From the NCBI GenBank assembly GCA_905210995.1, contig CAJLZE010000050.1, forward strand, positions 1-16,585: DNA of 16,585 nucleotides, in the 5' to 3' direction. The notes under the pieces were generated by a model that was given only the letters and a program-made list of their open reading frames with translations, was not told where the DNA came from and did not search any database. A program made the translations under genes and the position numbers. Below are positions 5,361 to 13,168 of this stretch, in pieces. How positions within the stretch are numbered: the first letter of the stretch is position 1; the number at the start of each line of letters is the position of its first letter. Origin of the DNA: an uncultured Anaerotruncus sp. GTDB lineage: Bacteria > Bacillota > Clostridia > Oscillospirales > CAG-272.

Positions 5361-6839
5361 ATGAAAAACAACACAAAGAATATTTTTGCAAAGCTTTCGC
5401 GCCCGGTGGAGCTCACCTCCGGCACGCCGTGGCGTGTCATAATCCGCTACGCGATACCTATAGTGATATCATATTTCCTCCAGCAGGTGTACGTGCTGAC
5501 CGATGCGATCATCTGCGGTCAGGTGCTCACCGCCGAGGAGGTCGCGGGCGTCAACGACACGTCCCCTCTCACATATTTCTTTCTGCAATTTGCACTCGGA
5601 TGCACGGCGGGCTTCAGCGTTATCACCGCAAAATGCGCCGGAAATTCCGATCCCAAGGGTGTCAGGCGCTCGTTCGTGACGCAGATATATCTGTCTGCCG
5701 TGATATCGGTCGTGCTGACGGCGATCTCGATACCGCTTTTGCCGCGCATGCTCGGCATTATCAACGTAACGCCCGAAAATGCCGGGGTCTACAATGCGGC
5801 ATATGTATACTGCTTTGTCATATTCATCGGTATTGCGGCGCAGATGGGCTATAACTTTATATGCGGGGTCCTTCGCGCCTACGGCGATTCGGTAACGCCG
5901 CTCATCTTCCTCATGATCTCAACGGCGCTCAACATCGGGCTTGACGTGTGGTTTTTGGTCTCGTTCCGCATGGGACCTGCGGGAGCAGCCGCCGCAACGG
6001 TGCTGGCACAGCTCGTGAGCGTGATATTCTGCTTCATCTACACGCTTGTCCGCTACCCCGAGCTTCGCATACATAAAGAGGATCTGAAGGTCGGCGCCGC
6101 CGACATTGCGGCTCATCTCAAACAGGGTATCCCTCTCGGGCTTCAGTTTTCGATACTTGCGATAGGCATCATCGTCATGCAGGGCGCGGTCGTGAAGTTT
6201 GATCTGACGCCCGAGGGCGTTATGGTCGCGGGCACGCCTGCGCAGAACGGCTTCGGTGCGGCAAGCAAGATGACGCACTTCCTCATGGCGCTTTACAGCG
6301 GTCTCGGGTCGGCGATACTCGGCTACAACGGTCAGAATTACGGAAAAAAGGAATACGAGCGTGTGAGGCGCGGGACGCTGCAGACCTTCGTGATAATGCT
6401 TTTCGTTTATCTTTTCTGCCTTGTTGCGGGGCTGTCGCTTTCGATAGGCGGCGCGTACCAATACATTTTCATGAGTGCCGATAAAATATCCGATGCTTCC
6501 GTGCGCTTCGGCAACACGTTCGTGTATGTCGATGTGATACTTTACTTTATCCTCGGCTTTCTGTTCGTCGCACGCAGTGCGGTTCAGGGGATATGCCGCC
6601 CGATGTATGTTCTCGGCGCGGGCTTTGCCGAGCTCGCGGCGCGTGTGCTCATCTGCGCGTATCTGCCTGCGATAGTCAACGGCGCGCCGATAGATTCGTC
6701 GGCATCTGCGCTTGCGTTTGCCGCCGTTTGTCTCGGAGATCCCGGTGCGTGGCTTGCCGCCTGCATCGTACTGGCATACCCAACGGTCAGGTATATAATC
6801 CGCATAAAATACAACGACCCGAAGGAGATCGGGAACTGA
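5361..6839 (+). CDS. MATE family multidrug/Na+ antiporter (NorM/DinF superfamily)
   Basis: MATE proteins are inner-membrane antiporters that expel cationic drugs or metabolites using Na+ or H+. The 492-residue product is almost wholly hydrophobic, with about 12 predicted helices in two halves. Family marks are the first helix pair with QQVYVLTDAIICGQ (41-54) and, at the end of the first half, NFICGVLRAYGDSVTP (165-180), the 'G.LR..GD...P' element. The second half has QNGFGAASKMTHFLMALYSGLG and ARSAVQGICRPMYVLGAGF, the matching repeat. It is slightly longer than the usual ~450 residues. ATG 5361 is the only plausible start, because an in-frame stop lies at 5331-5333. It is a single-gene unit with its own promoter and terminator; neighbours give no hint of the substrate. 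Confidence 0.92.
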   Translation: MKNNTKNIFAKLSRPVELTSGTPWRVIIRYAIPIVISYFLQQVYVLTDAIICGQVLTAEEVAGVNDTSPLTYFFLQFALGCTAGFSVITAKCAGNSDPKGVRRSFVTQIYLSAVISVVLTAISIPLLPRMLGIINVTPENAGVYNAAYVYCFVIFIGIAAQMGYNFICGVLRAYGDSVTPLIFLMISTALNIGLDVWFLVSFRMGPAGAAAATVLAQLVSVIFCFIYTLVRYPELRIHKEDLKVGAADIAAHLKQGIPLGLQFSILAIGIIVMQGAVVKFDLTPEGVMVAGTPAQNGFGAASKMTHFLMALYSGLGSAILGYNGQNYGKKEYERVRRGTLQTFVIMLFVYLFCLVAGLSLSIGGAYQYIFMSADKISDASVRFGNTFVYVDVILYFILGFLFVARSAVQGICRPMYVLGAGFAELAARVLICAYLPAIVNGAPIDSSASALAFAAVCLGDPGAWLAACIVLAYPTVRYIIRIKYNDPKEIGN

Positions 6840-6847
6840 ATGATCCG

Positions 6848-6884
6848 AAAGTGCTGCCGCACGTTAGTGCGGCAGCACTTTTCA
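6848..6884 (+). terminator. Intrinsic terminator of the MATE gene
   Basis: A perfect 15-bp GC-rich inverted repeat (6848-6862 and 6867-6881) with a GTTA loop, starting 8 nt after the MATE stop codon and running into T residues. It separates the MATE unit from the promoter of the TerB-ATPase-helicase operon. Confidence 0.9.
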
Positions 6885-6905
6885 TATCAAAATGCGCACA
6901 AAAAG

Positions 6906-6968
6906 CGCTGCGGTGATTGACATATGTGAAAAAGCATGGTAAAATAATATATTAACCGATCCGCAGCG
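6906..6968 (+). promoter_or_regulatory. Promoter of the TerB/BrxD-like/helicase operon, bracketed by an 8-bp inverted repeat
   Basis: A perfect TTGACA at 6917-6922, a 17-base spacer and TAAAAT at 6940-6945 (5 of 6). A perfect 8-bp inverted repeat (CGCTGCGG at 6906-6913, CCGCAGCG at 6961-6968) encloses the whole promoter, one arm just before the -35 box and the other in the leader before the ribosome binding site. This would suit a regulator that loops or covers the promoter. Promoter strong, operator inferred. Confidence 0.75.
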
Positions 6969-6983
6969 GAAGGAGGCGTGCGC

Positions 6984-8714
6984 ATGGACGAAAAAGAAAC
7001 GAAAAAAGACCGGTGCGACGAGGCGGACAGCTTTTGGGATATAAGTGCGCTCATGCCGCGCAGCCGCCGTGCTTCTCCCGCTCCGCGCGAGATCACCGAA
7101 CCGCGCGATATATCGGCTGAAGTGCCGGATGCGGTGAAAAAGACGGATAACACCGCGGGCGAGACGGCGGGCGAGGTGCGAATCCCCGCGCGCGGCAGCG
7201 CGCCTCACACTGCGGGGCGCAGATGGGTACCGCCGCACAGCGCGGGCGACGTGATGACCGAAAAAGCCGAATACGGCTATGCGCCGCAGGGCTCGCTCAT
7301 CCACAGTGTTGAGATATTGCGCTGGCACACCGGATATTCGTATTACGAGCAGTTTCTGCGCGGCGCACGCGCGCTTGAAAATCGGACGGCGCCCGAATGC
7401 CGCAGAGTTCAGTTTTTCTCTTATATGCCGCAGTACACGCAGCTTGACGGCGCGCAGCTTGCCTTTTATCTTTGGTGGCGCGATGAGGTGCGCGGCGGGC
7501 GTGCGCCCGCGGCTGATTACAGCTATATCCTCCTATATATATATGAACTGATAAACCTTTATTCCGGCACGCCGCTTGCGGAGCACGCCTGCGCGCAGCT
7601 TTGCTTTCTCTGGGCGTCATACCGCAGCGAATACCCGCGGCTTGATGTTCAGCTCTCCGAGTGGGTGTGCGATATATGCCTGATAAACCGTCTTTCGCCG
7701 CCGTTTGCGCTGCTTGAGAAGATCGACGGTGCGCCGTACCTTGCATCGGCGTCGCTGCGGGAATTTTATATTGACTGCTCGGCGCCGGGCGGCAGAGAAG
7801 CGGCTCTCGTCTCCTACTGTTCAAACTACGACTGGCGTCGAAGCAGATATGCCTCGGGCGAGTTTGCGCCGCTTTACCGCCGCCACCTCGGTGCGGCTGC
7901 GGCACGCGGAGTCGGGGCGGTCACCGCAGCGGGGAGCGGTGCGCCCGCAATGCAGGATACCCATGCCGTGCGCGACGCGTTTGTCGGCGCGCTCTGCACG
8001 CCGGAGGTAAAAAAACGCATACGAATAGCGTATTGCTCGTTTTCGCGCTCGCATGAGCTGCGCTTTCTTATAACCGACATACTCAAATATTCCGAAAACC
8101 GTCTACGTGCGGCGCTCGGGATAAAATCACGGCTTTCGTACGGTCCGATACCGACCGCGGCGCGCGAGGCTGTAGATGCATATTTTGCCGTCGAATTCCC
8201 CCCGGCGGCGCGCAGAGCGGCTGTAAAAAAGCCGGAGACTGTGCCCGAATACGAAAAATATTACGAGCCGGCGCCCGAAAACAATACTTTTTCGCTTGAA
8301 AATGCCGCAAAGATCGAGTCAGAGTCGTGGCAAACGACAGACAGGCTCATCGAAGCGTTCGCGGAGGACGAAACGACCCCGGAGCTCACCGAACCGACAG
8401 TCGTCCCCGCACATATTCAGCCGGAGGCACCTTCGGCGGTGTCGGCGGCGCCGGATTTTTCCGGAGAGCCGGACGACAGCCTTGCCGCCGCGCTTGCGGG
8501 GTACCGCGACTTTGTTATCGCCGCTCTCGGCGGGGATGCCGCGGGGCAGAAGCGAGCCGCCGCCGCGCGAGGGATGCTGACCGATGCGATGGCTGATGCG
8601 ATAAACGACATAGCGGCAGAGATGTGGGGAGACATCATACTTGAGGACGGCGGCGGATATTACCGCGTGATAGACGATTATGCCGACGATGTAAGGTCGG
8701 CTGTCGGGTCCTGA
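6984..8714 (+). CDS. TerB_N / TerB_C-type domain protein, first gene of a putative defence operon
   Basis: This 576-residue cytoplasmic protein has a variable, charged, Pro/Ala-rich N-terminus (1-100). A conserved-looking domain follows (about 105-300) with VQFFSYMPQYTQLDGAQLAF, YLWWRDEVR and DYSYILLYIYELINLYS, which matches the TerB N-terminal domain pattern ('FF.Y.P.Y..L...Q...Y..WR'). After a second disordered stretch (about 410-495) comes a C-terminal TerB_C-like segment (500-576), with GMLTDAMADAINDIA and GDIILEDG. TerB-related domains are known from tellurite-resistance-associated stress systems; no tellurite genes are near. A GTG at 6978 is in frame, but AGGAGG at 6971-6976 sits 7 nt before ATG 6984, so that is the start. 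It leads an operon with a BrxD-like ATPase and an Lhr-like helicase and may be their adaptor or sensor (inference). Domain call by motif reading only. Confidence 0.75.
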   Translation: MDEKETKKDRCDEADSFWDISALMPRSRRASPAPREITEPRDISAEVPDAVKKTDNTAGETAGEVRIPARGSAPHTAGRRWVPPHSAGDVMTEKAEYGYAPQGSLIHSVEILRWHTGYSYYEQFLRGARALENRTAPECRRVQFFSYMPQYTQLDGAQLAFYLWWRDEVRGGRAPAADYSYILLYIYELINLYSGTPLAEHACAQLCFLWASYRSEYPRLDVQLSEWVCDICLINRLSPPFALLEKIDGAPYLASASLREFYIDCSAPGGREAALVSYCSNYDWRRSRYASGEFAPLYRRHLGAAAARGVGAVTAAGSGAPAMQDTHAVRDAFVGALCTPEVKKRIRIAYCSFSRSHELRFLITDILKYSENRLRAALGIKSRLSYGPIPTAAREAVDAYFAVEFPPAARRAAVKKPETVPEYEKYYEPAPENNTFSLENAAKIESESWQTTDRLIEAFAEDETTPELTEPTVVPAHIQPEAPSAVSAAPDFSGEPDDSLAAALAGYRDFVIAALGGDAAGQKRAAAARGMLTDAMADAINDIAAEMWGDIILEDGGGYYRVIDDYADDVRSAVGS

Positions 8715-8719
8715 GAGAA

Positions 8720-8737
8720 GCCGCGGTATGCCGCGGC
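8720..8737 (+). other. GC hairpin between the TerB-domain gene and the ATPase gene
   Basis: GCCGCGG (8720-8726) and CCGCGGC (8731-8737) pair perfectly around a TATG loop, 5 nt after the first gene's stop. No T run follows, so it should not terminate; it may protect or punctuate the operon mRNA. The rest of the 76-nt gap holds the ribosome binding site of the ATPase gene. Confidence 0.5.
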
Positions 8738-8790
8738 GACAGCGGAAATACCGGATTTTTGAGAAGCAACCGAAAGGACAGGTGACATGA

Positions 8791-10158
8791 ATGCCCGATA
8801 ACAGCACGCAGAAAATACCGAAAAGAATATTGGCGTCTCTTCTCGCCTCCGTCTCGGCGGGCGTAGTGCCCCGCGAGGGCGCGCCGTATATTGCAATAGG
8901 ACGCAAGGATGAGATCGCGGCGTTTCTTTCCGACCTTGAGCTCGTCAACGAGGGCGGCGGGTCGATGCGCTTTCTTGTCGGGCGCTACGGCAGCGGCAAG
9001 AGCTTTCTCATCCAGCTTATACGCGGCTATGCGCTCGAACGCGGCTTTCTTACGGCAGATGCCGATCTTTCGCCCGAGCGCCGTCTTTACGGCAGCGGCG
9101 GAGCGGGAGTTGCGACCTACCGCGAGCTGATGAAAAACCTTGCGTCGCGTTCCTCGCCCGACGGCGGCGCGCTTCAGAAGGTGATAGCAAAATGGATAGG
9201 CGGCTTGCGCGAGTCCTGCGGCGGCAGCGCCGAGAAGCTTTCCGCCGCTGTGCGCGACGAGCTGCGCGGGCTTGAATTCCTCGTCGGCGGCTTTGATTTT
9301 GCAAAGGTCATACTTGAATATTACGCTGCCGCCGAGCGCGGTGAGGACGAAAAATGCGCCGCCTGCCTGCGTTGGCTGCGTGGTGAGTTCACCACAAAGA
9401 CCGAGGCAAAGCGCGAGCTGGGCTTTGATGTTTCAACTATAATTTCGGATTCGAACTGGTACGATTTCATCAAGCTGTGGGCTGCGCTGTCGCACAAATT
9501 CGGCTATCGCGGGCTTATCGTGTTTATCGACGAATGCGTTAACCTCTACAAGATCCCCAACCGCGTGGCGCGCGAAAACAACTACGAAAAAATACTTTCG
9601 ATGTTCAACGACACCTGTCAGGGGCGCGCTCCGTACCTTGAGATCGTTCTCGGCGGCACGCCGCAGTTCCTTGAGGACACCCGTCGCGGGCTTTACAGCT
9701 ACGAGGCTCTGCGCTCGCGCCTTTGCGACAGTCGTTTTCAGGCTGTCGGGGTAAAGAATACGGTCGGTCCCGTTCTGCGCCTGGCGCGCCTCGGCGACGA
9801 CGAGCTTCTGGCGCTCATCGTCCGCATGACGGCGCTGCATTCGCAGTATTACGGTCATCCCGCGCGCATAACGCCGGAGGAGCAGCTTGAATTTCTGCGC
9901 ATATGTCTCTCCCGTGCGGGCGCCGACGTTATGATAACACCGCGCGAGATGCTGCGCGACTACATGACGGTGCTAAACATCCTCATGCAGAACCCCGACA
10001 AAAGCTTTTCGGATATCGTTCCCGCAGTGACTCTCGCTCATGACGGTGCGCCGTCGGAAAGCACGGGGACCGCGGCGGATGCGTCCGGCAGCGGGGACGC
10101 ATCCGCACACGATGGTGAAAAACGCGCGGCGTTCGACCCTGCCGACATTGATTTTTAA
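8791..10158 (+). CDS. BrxD-like P-loop ATPase (DUF2791, BREX system ATP-binding family)
   Basis: A 455-residue AAA/STAND-like ATPase. Walker A is GRYGSGKS (64-71), Walker B is LIVFIDEC (242-249), and a sensor-like LGGTPQF lies at 287-293. The stretch DADLSPERRLYGSGGAG followed by ATYRELMKNLA and DGGALQKVIAKWI (about 90-136) is the pattern I associate with BREX ATP-binding proteins of the BrxD type; the length fits that family (about 440). BrxD is a required part of type 2 BREX phage defence, where it is encoded beside the Lhr-like helicase BrxHI, the same pairing as here. The C-terminal ~35 residues are low-complexity (ASGSGDASA) and end FDPADIDF. ATG 8791 has AGGTGA at 8780-8785. The helicase gene starts 9 nt after the stop, so the two are surely co-expressed. 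Family good; defence role inferred. Confidence 0.82.
   Translation: MPDNSTQKIPKRILASLLASVSAGVVPREGAPYIAIGRKDEIAAFLSDLELVNEGGGSMRFLVGRYGSGKSFLIQLIRGYALERGFLTADADLSPERRLYGSGGAGVATYRELMKNLASRSSPDGGALQKVIAKWIGGLRESCGGSAEKLSAAVRDELRGLEFLVGGFDFAKVILEYYAAAERGEDEKCAACLRWLRGEFTTKTEAKRELGFDVSTIISDSNWYDFIKLWAALSHKFGYRGLIVFIDECVNLYKIPNRVARENNYEKILSMFNDTCQGRAPYLEIVLGGTPQFLEDTRRGLYSYEALRSRLCDSRFQAVGVKNTVGPVLRLARLGDDELLALIVRMTALHSQYYGHPARITPEEQLEFLRICLSRAGADVMITPREMLRDYMTVLNILMQNPDKSFSDIVPAVTLAHDGAPSESTGTAADASGSGDASAHDGEKRAAFDPADIDF
10075..10106 (+). other. 12-bp perfect inverted repeat inside the 3' end of the ATPase gene
   Basis: Arms 10075-10086 and 10095-10106 pair perfectly (GCGGATGCGTCC and its complement) around an 8-base loop. 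The hairpin lies in the low-complexity tail of the ATPase, 61 nt before the helicase start, and encodes the near-palindromic peptide ADASGSGDASA. No T run follows. A stable mRNA structure between two coupled genes could modulate helicase levels. Confidence 0.55.
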
Positions 10159-10167
10159 GGTTTTAAA

Positions 10168-12417
10168 ATGAACGATAACGAGATATTTGAGCGCTTTCCC
10201 GACTTTATACGCGAATATATCTATTCGCATTCGTGGGATTCGCTGCGCGCGGTCCAGACTGCGGCGGCAAAGAGCATTTTCGGCACCGAGAACAATCTGC
10301 TGCTCACCTCATCGACCGCGTCGGGCAAAACGGAGGCTGCGTTTTTTCCGATACTGTCGCTCATGTGGGAGGATATGCCCCGCACGGTCGGCGTGCTTTA
10401 TATCGCGCCGCTGAAAAGTCTCATAAACGACCAGTTCGGCAGGATCGAAGAGCTGCTCGACATGACGGGCATTCCGGTCACGCACTGGCACGGCGACGTT
10501 GCCGCGTCGCATAAGAAAAAGCTGCTTGACGAGCCGCGCGGCGTCCTTCAGATAACGCCCGAGTCGCTCGAATCAATGCTCATAAACCGTCAGAACGATA
10601 TCCCGCGAATATTCGGAGACCTGCGCTTTGTGGTGATCGACGAGATACACACGCTCACGGGCAGCGACCGCGGCAATCAGATAATCTGTCAGCTCTGCCG
10701 CATTGCGGGGCTAATCGGGCATTCTCCGCGCCGCATAGGGCTTTCGGCTACGGTGGGCGACCCCAAGCTTGCCGCCGAGTGGCTTGCCGAGGGCAGCGGA
10801 CGCGCCACCGATATACCGCAGGTGCCGCCCGAAAAGCTGCGCTGGCGTCTCGGTATGGAGCATTTTTATGTTCAGAATCCATCATACGACCAGACAGCCG
10901 AGCGTGCGCAGGATGCGCCGGACGACGACGGAAAAGCGGCGCTTGATGCGGGGTACGAATATCTTTACGACTGTGTAAAGGACAAAAAGGCGCTTGTTTT
11001 TTCAAATTCGCGCGAGGAGACGGAATATGTGACGGCGACGCTGCGCCAGATCGCAAAAAAACGGAACGAGCCGGATGTTTTTCTCATACATCACGGCAAT
11101 CTTTCTGCCGCGCTGCGCGAGGAAGCCGAGCTGAAGATGAAGGACGACGACATCCGCGCCGTGACCTGCGCAACGGTCACGATGGAGCTCGGCATCGACA
11201 TAGGCAGGCTTGAGCGCGTGGCTCAGAACGGCGCGCCCAACTCGGTGACGAGCTTTTTGCAGCGGCTCGGGCGTTCGGGCAGGCGCGGTCAGCCGCCCGA
11301 GATGATGATGGTCTTTCGCGAGGAGGATGCGCTGCCGAACACACCGCTGCCGCAGCTCATCCCGTGGGAGCTTCTGCGCGGGATAGCGATAGTTCAGCTT
11401 TACATCGAAGAACGCTTTATCGAGCCGCCGGGACACAAAAAAATGCCGATGAGTCTTGCGTTCCACCAGACGCTGAGCATTGCCGCGGCATCGGGAGAGC
11501 TGCGCCCGCGCGAGCTTGCCGAGCGTGTGCTCGCGCTGCCGCCGTTTGCGGAAATATCCAAAGAGGATTACCGCACGCTGCTCATTTCAATGTGCGAGAA
11601 CGATTTTCTTGAAATGACAGACGAAAAGGGGCTGATAATCGGTCTTGCGGGCGAAAAGCTGCTCTCATCCTTCAAGTTTTATGCTGTTTTCAAGGACAGC
11701 GAGGACTACACGGTAAGATGGAAGTCCGATGAGATAGGCACCATAACCACACCGCCGCCCGTAGGCGACCGCTTTGCACTGGCGGGACGGGTATGGGAGG
11801 TCGAGGAGCTTGACGTGCGCCGCAAGCTGATATACGTTCATCCGGTCGAGGGCAAGATGGAGATATCGTGGCCGGGCGACTACGGCGAGATAAACACACG
11901 CATACTCGAACGCATGAAGCAAGTGCTTGCCGAGGATACGGTATACCCGTATCTCATGCCGAACGCCGTGAAGCGGCTTGAGGTGGCGCGCCGGCTTGCC
12001 CGAAGCACCGGAATGCTGTCGCATTCGATAGTCCACCTCGGCGGCTATTCGTGGTGCATCTTTCCGTGGCTCGGCACGCGGTCGTTCAGAACGCTCAGGA
12101 GATATATTGCCGTAAACGCGCACGATTTCCGCATAAGAGGCATCGAATACGAGGGGTGCTGCTATATCACCTTCAAAATGGAGGGCGCGAACGACTATGA
12201 CCTCGCACGCGGACTTGCAAAGAAGGCGGCGACGGAGGGCATAGACTGTGAGGCTCTTGTCGGAGAGGGTGAATGCCCCGTGTTTGAAAAGTACGACGAC
12301 CATGTGCCGCCGTCGCTTTTGCGCCGCGCATATGCGGCAGACAAGCTGACGCCGAATGAGGCGGAGCGCCGCATCGCGGAGATATTCCGCGAATATTCCG
12401 ACGAAACTTTTAAATAA
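10168..12417 (+). CDS. Lhr-like DExH superfamily 2 helicase (BrxHI-like)
   Basis: A 749-residue SF2 helicase. Motif I is TSSTASGKTEA (47-57), Ia is YIAPLKSLINDQ, II is VVIDEIHTLTGS with DEIH at 158-161, III is GLSATVG (191-197), IV is ALVFSNSREE, V is ATVTMELGIDIG (335-346) and VI is QRLGRSGRRG (365-374). Motif spelling (DEIH, SAT, and the 'ELGIDIG...V' to 'QR.GRSGRRG' run) places it with Lhr/Ski2-type enzymes, which move on nucleic acid with ATP. About 370 residues follow the helicase core, including a beta-rich part (about 515-575), as in Lhr-type proteins; it is far shorter than long Lhr. It lies 9 nt after the BrxD-like gene, with AAGG 7 nt before the ATG. BrxD-BrxHI adjacency is typical of type 2 BREX, so a role in that kind of DNA surveillance is likely but unproven. 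Confidence 0.85.
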   Translation: MNDNEIFERFPDFIREYIYSHSWDSLRAVQTAAAKSIFGTENNLLLTSSTASGKTEAAFFPILSLMWEDMPRTVGVLYIAPLKSLINDQFGRIEELLDMTGIPVTHWHGDVAASHKKKLLDEPRGVLQITPESLESMLINRQNDIPRIFGDLRFVVIDEIHTLTGSDRGNQIICQLCRIAGLIGHSPRRIGLSATVGDPKLAAEWLAEGSGRATDIPQVPPEKLRWRLGMEHFYVQNPSYDQTAERAQDAPDDDGKAALDAGYEYLYDCVKDKKALVFSNSREETEYVTATLRQIAKKRNEPDVFLIHHGNLSAALREEAELKMKDDDIRAVTCATVTMELGIDIGRLERVAQNGAPNSVTSFLQRLGRSGRRGQPPEMMMVFREEDALPNTPLPQLIPWELLRGIAIVQLYIEERFIEPPGHKKMPMSLAFHQTLSIAAASGELRPRELAERVLALPPFAEISKEDYRTLLISMCENDFLEMTDEKGLIIGLAGEKLLSSFKFYAVFKDSEDYTVRWKSDEIGTITTPPPVGDRFALAGRVWEVEELDVRRKLIYVHPVEGKMEISWPGDYGEINTRILERMKQVLAEDTVYPYLMPNAVKRLEVARRLARSTGMLSHSIVHLGGYSWCIFPWLGTRSFRTLRRYIAVNAHDFRIRGIEYEGCCYITFKMEGANDYDLARGLAKKAATEGIDCEALVGEGECPVFEKYDDHVPPSLLRRAYAADKLTPNEAERRIAEIFREYSDETFK

Positions 12418-12418
12418 A

Positions 12419-12465
12419 AACATATCCGGGCCGGCGCCTGCGCCGACCCGGATATGTTATTTTTT
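12419..12465. terminator. Strong bidirectional terminator between the helicase and a convergent membrane-protein gene
   Basis: Arms 12419-12436 and 12441-12458 form an 18-position stem with a single mismatch (C12431/A12446) and a CCTG loop. On the plus strand it ends in six T residues (12460-12465), one nt after the helicase stop. On the minus strand a T-rich stretch follows too. The right arm overlaps the stop codon of the convergent gene (12457-12459), so both transcripts end here. Confidence 0.92.
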
Positions 12466-12723
12466 CGCCCGACGGCACATGACGTCAAAGATCGCCGCTC
12501 CCGTCACTACGATGAGTACGGTCATCACTATGTATTCGACCATCGGACCGTAAAGGTCGATCGCTCCGACCGGATCCTCGGCGACTGCAACCGACAGGCG
12601 TGATATGAATGCCGCCGACACTATGAGCACCGTGCTCAGACCGCACGACAGCACCGTCATTGCCTCACGGCTTATCCCGGCGACCGCTCCGCGCAGGCTT
12701 ATTTTATTTCGTTTTGGCTTCAT
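12457..12723 (-). CDS. Small two-helix membrane protein, function unknown
   Basis: I do not recognise this 88-residue product. It starts with a basic segment (MKPKRNKISLRG), then has two hydrophobic helices (about residues 22-41 and 62-82) joined by a short acidic loop (AEDPVGAIDLYGP). It ends VMCRRAKK, so both termini are probably cytoplasmic. A good AAGGAG at 12734-12729 lies 5 nt before the ATG, which supports a real gene. It converges on the helicase operon and ends inside the shared terminator; its own promoter is not obvious. Small two-helix proteins can be holin-like, toxin-like or subunits of larger complexes. Nothing in the sequence favours one. Confidence 0.7.
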   Translation of the reverse strand: MKPKRNKISLRGAVAGISREAMTVLSCGLSTVLIVSAAFISRLSVAVAEDPVGAIDLYGPMVEYIVMTVLIVVTGAAIFDVMCRRAKK

Positions 12724-13168
12724 TCGGGCTCCTTCTGCATGATAATGGAATTAAAATCCGTTATTTTTTTAGCTGGATTATGATTTTCGGAATTCGTCAA
12801 ATGTATCATGTATGCAACATTTATGTATATTGTATCACAGAATAAGGCGAATTCAAGAGGTGTGTTTACGCAAGACAGGATATATATTCAAACGCATTCC
12901 GCCATTGTTTTTTGAGACGGTCAAAAACTTTGCGAAAAGCGAATTATTATACACTTATTCGACGCTTTTCTTGCATATAGTCAGGATGACGGTATAATGT
13001 CATTAATAGCCAACGCTGTGCGTAAGGGACGTTGTGCATTATGCTCAAAAAGCGTCGGTTTCCCGGCAATCGAATATGTGAACAAATTGATGTTAGAATA
13101 TTTCCGAAAGGCGACAATAATTAACACATTATGCAGAAAAGAAAGGGTGTCCCGACAGGGGCATAACG
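12724..13168. other. Intergenic region of 445 bases with a promoter and no gene seen
   Basis: AT-rich compared with the neighbours. It holds the divergent upstream regions of the small membrane protein and of the DUF6514-like gene, the operator-like repeat and promoter at 12934-12998, and a leader of about 160 nt with a repeated CATTATGC (13037-13044, 13127-13134). No riboswitch or RNA gene could be recognised. Short open frames on both strands lack ribosome binding sites and family resemblance. Confidence 0.6.
12934..12998 (+). promoter_or_regulatory. Promoter of the DUF6514-like gene with an adjacent 8-bp inverted repeat
   Basis: TTGCAT (12971-12976), a 16-base spacer and a perfect TATAAT (12993-12998). 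Directly upstream, GAAAAGCG (12934-12941) and CGCTTTTC (12963-12970) form an inverted repeat with a 21-base spacer; the right arm touches the -35 box. This is where an activator or repressor could bind. Transcription would begin about 160 nt before the next start codon. Confidence 0.55.

Noticed and set aside
7297..8948. Several long antisense frames opposite the TerB-domain gene
   Set aside because: Arg/Ala-rich, without domains or start signals; typical shadows of GC-rich coding sequence.
6984..12417. Complete type 2 BREX system
   Set aside because: Only the ATPase and helicase resemble BREX proteins; PglX, PglY, PglZ and PglW are absent between the terminators on both sides.
11665..12423. 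A 252-residue minus-strand open frame opposite the helicase
   Set aside because: The plus-strand helicase is clearly the gene. GC-rich coding DNA often leaves the opposite frame open.
13000..13168. Possible riboswitch (cyclic-di-GMP or similar) in the leader of the DUF6514-like gene
   Set aside because: The conserved core bases of known classes were not found in the right order.
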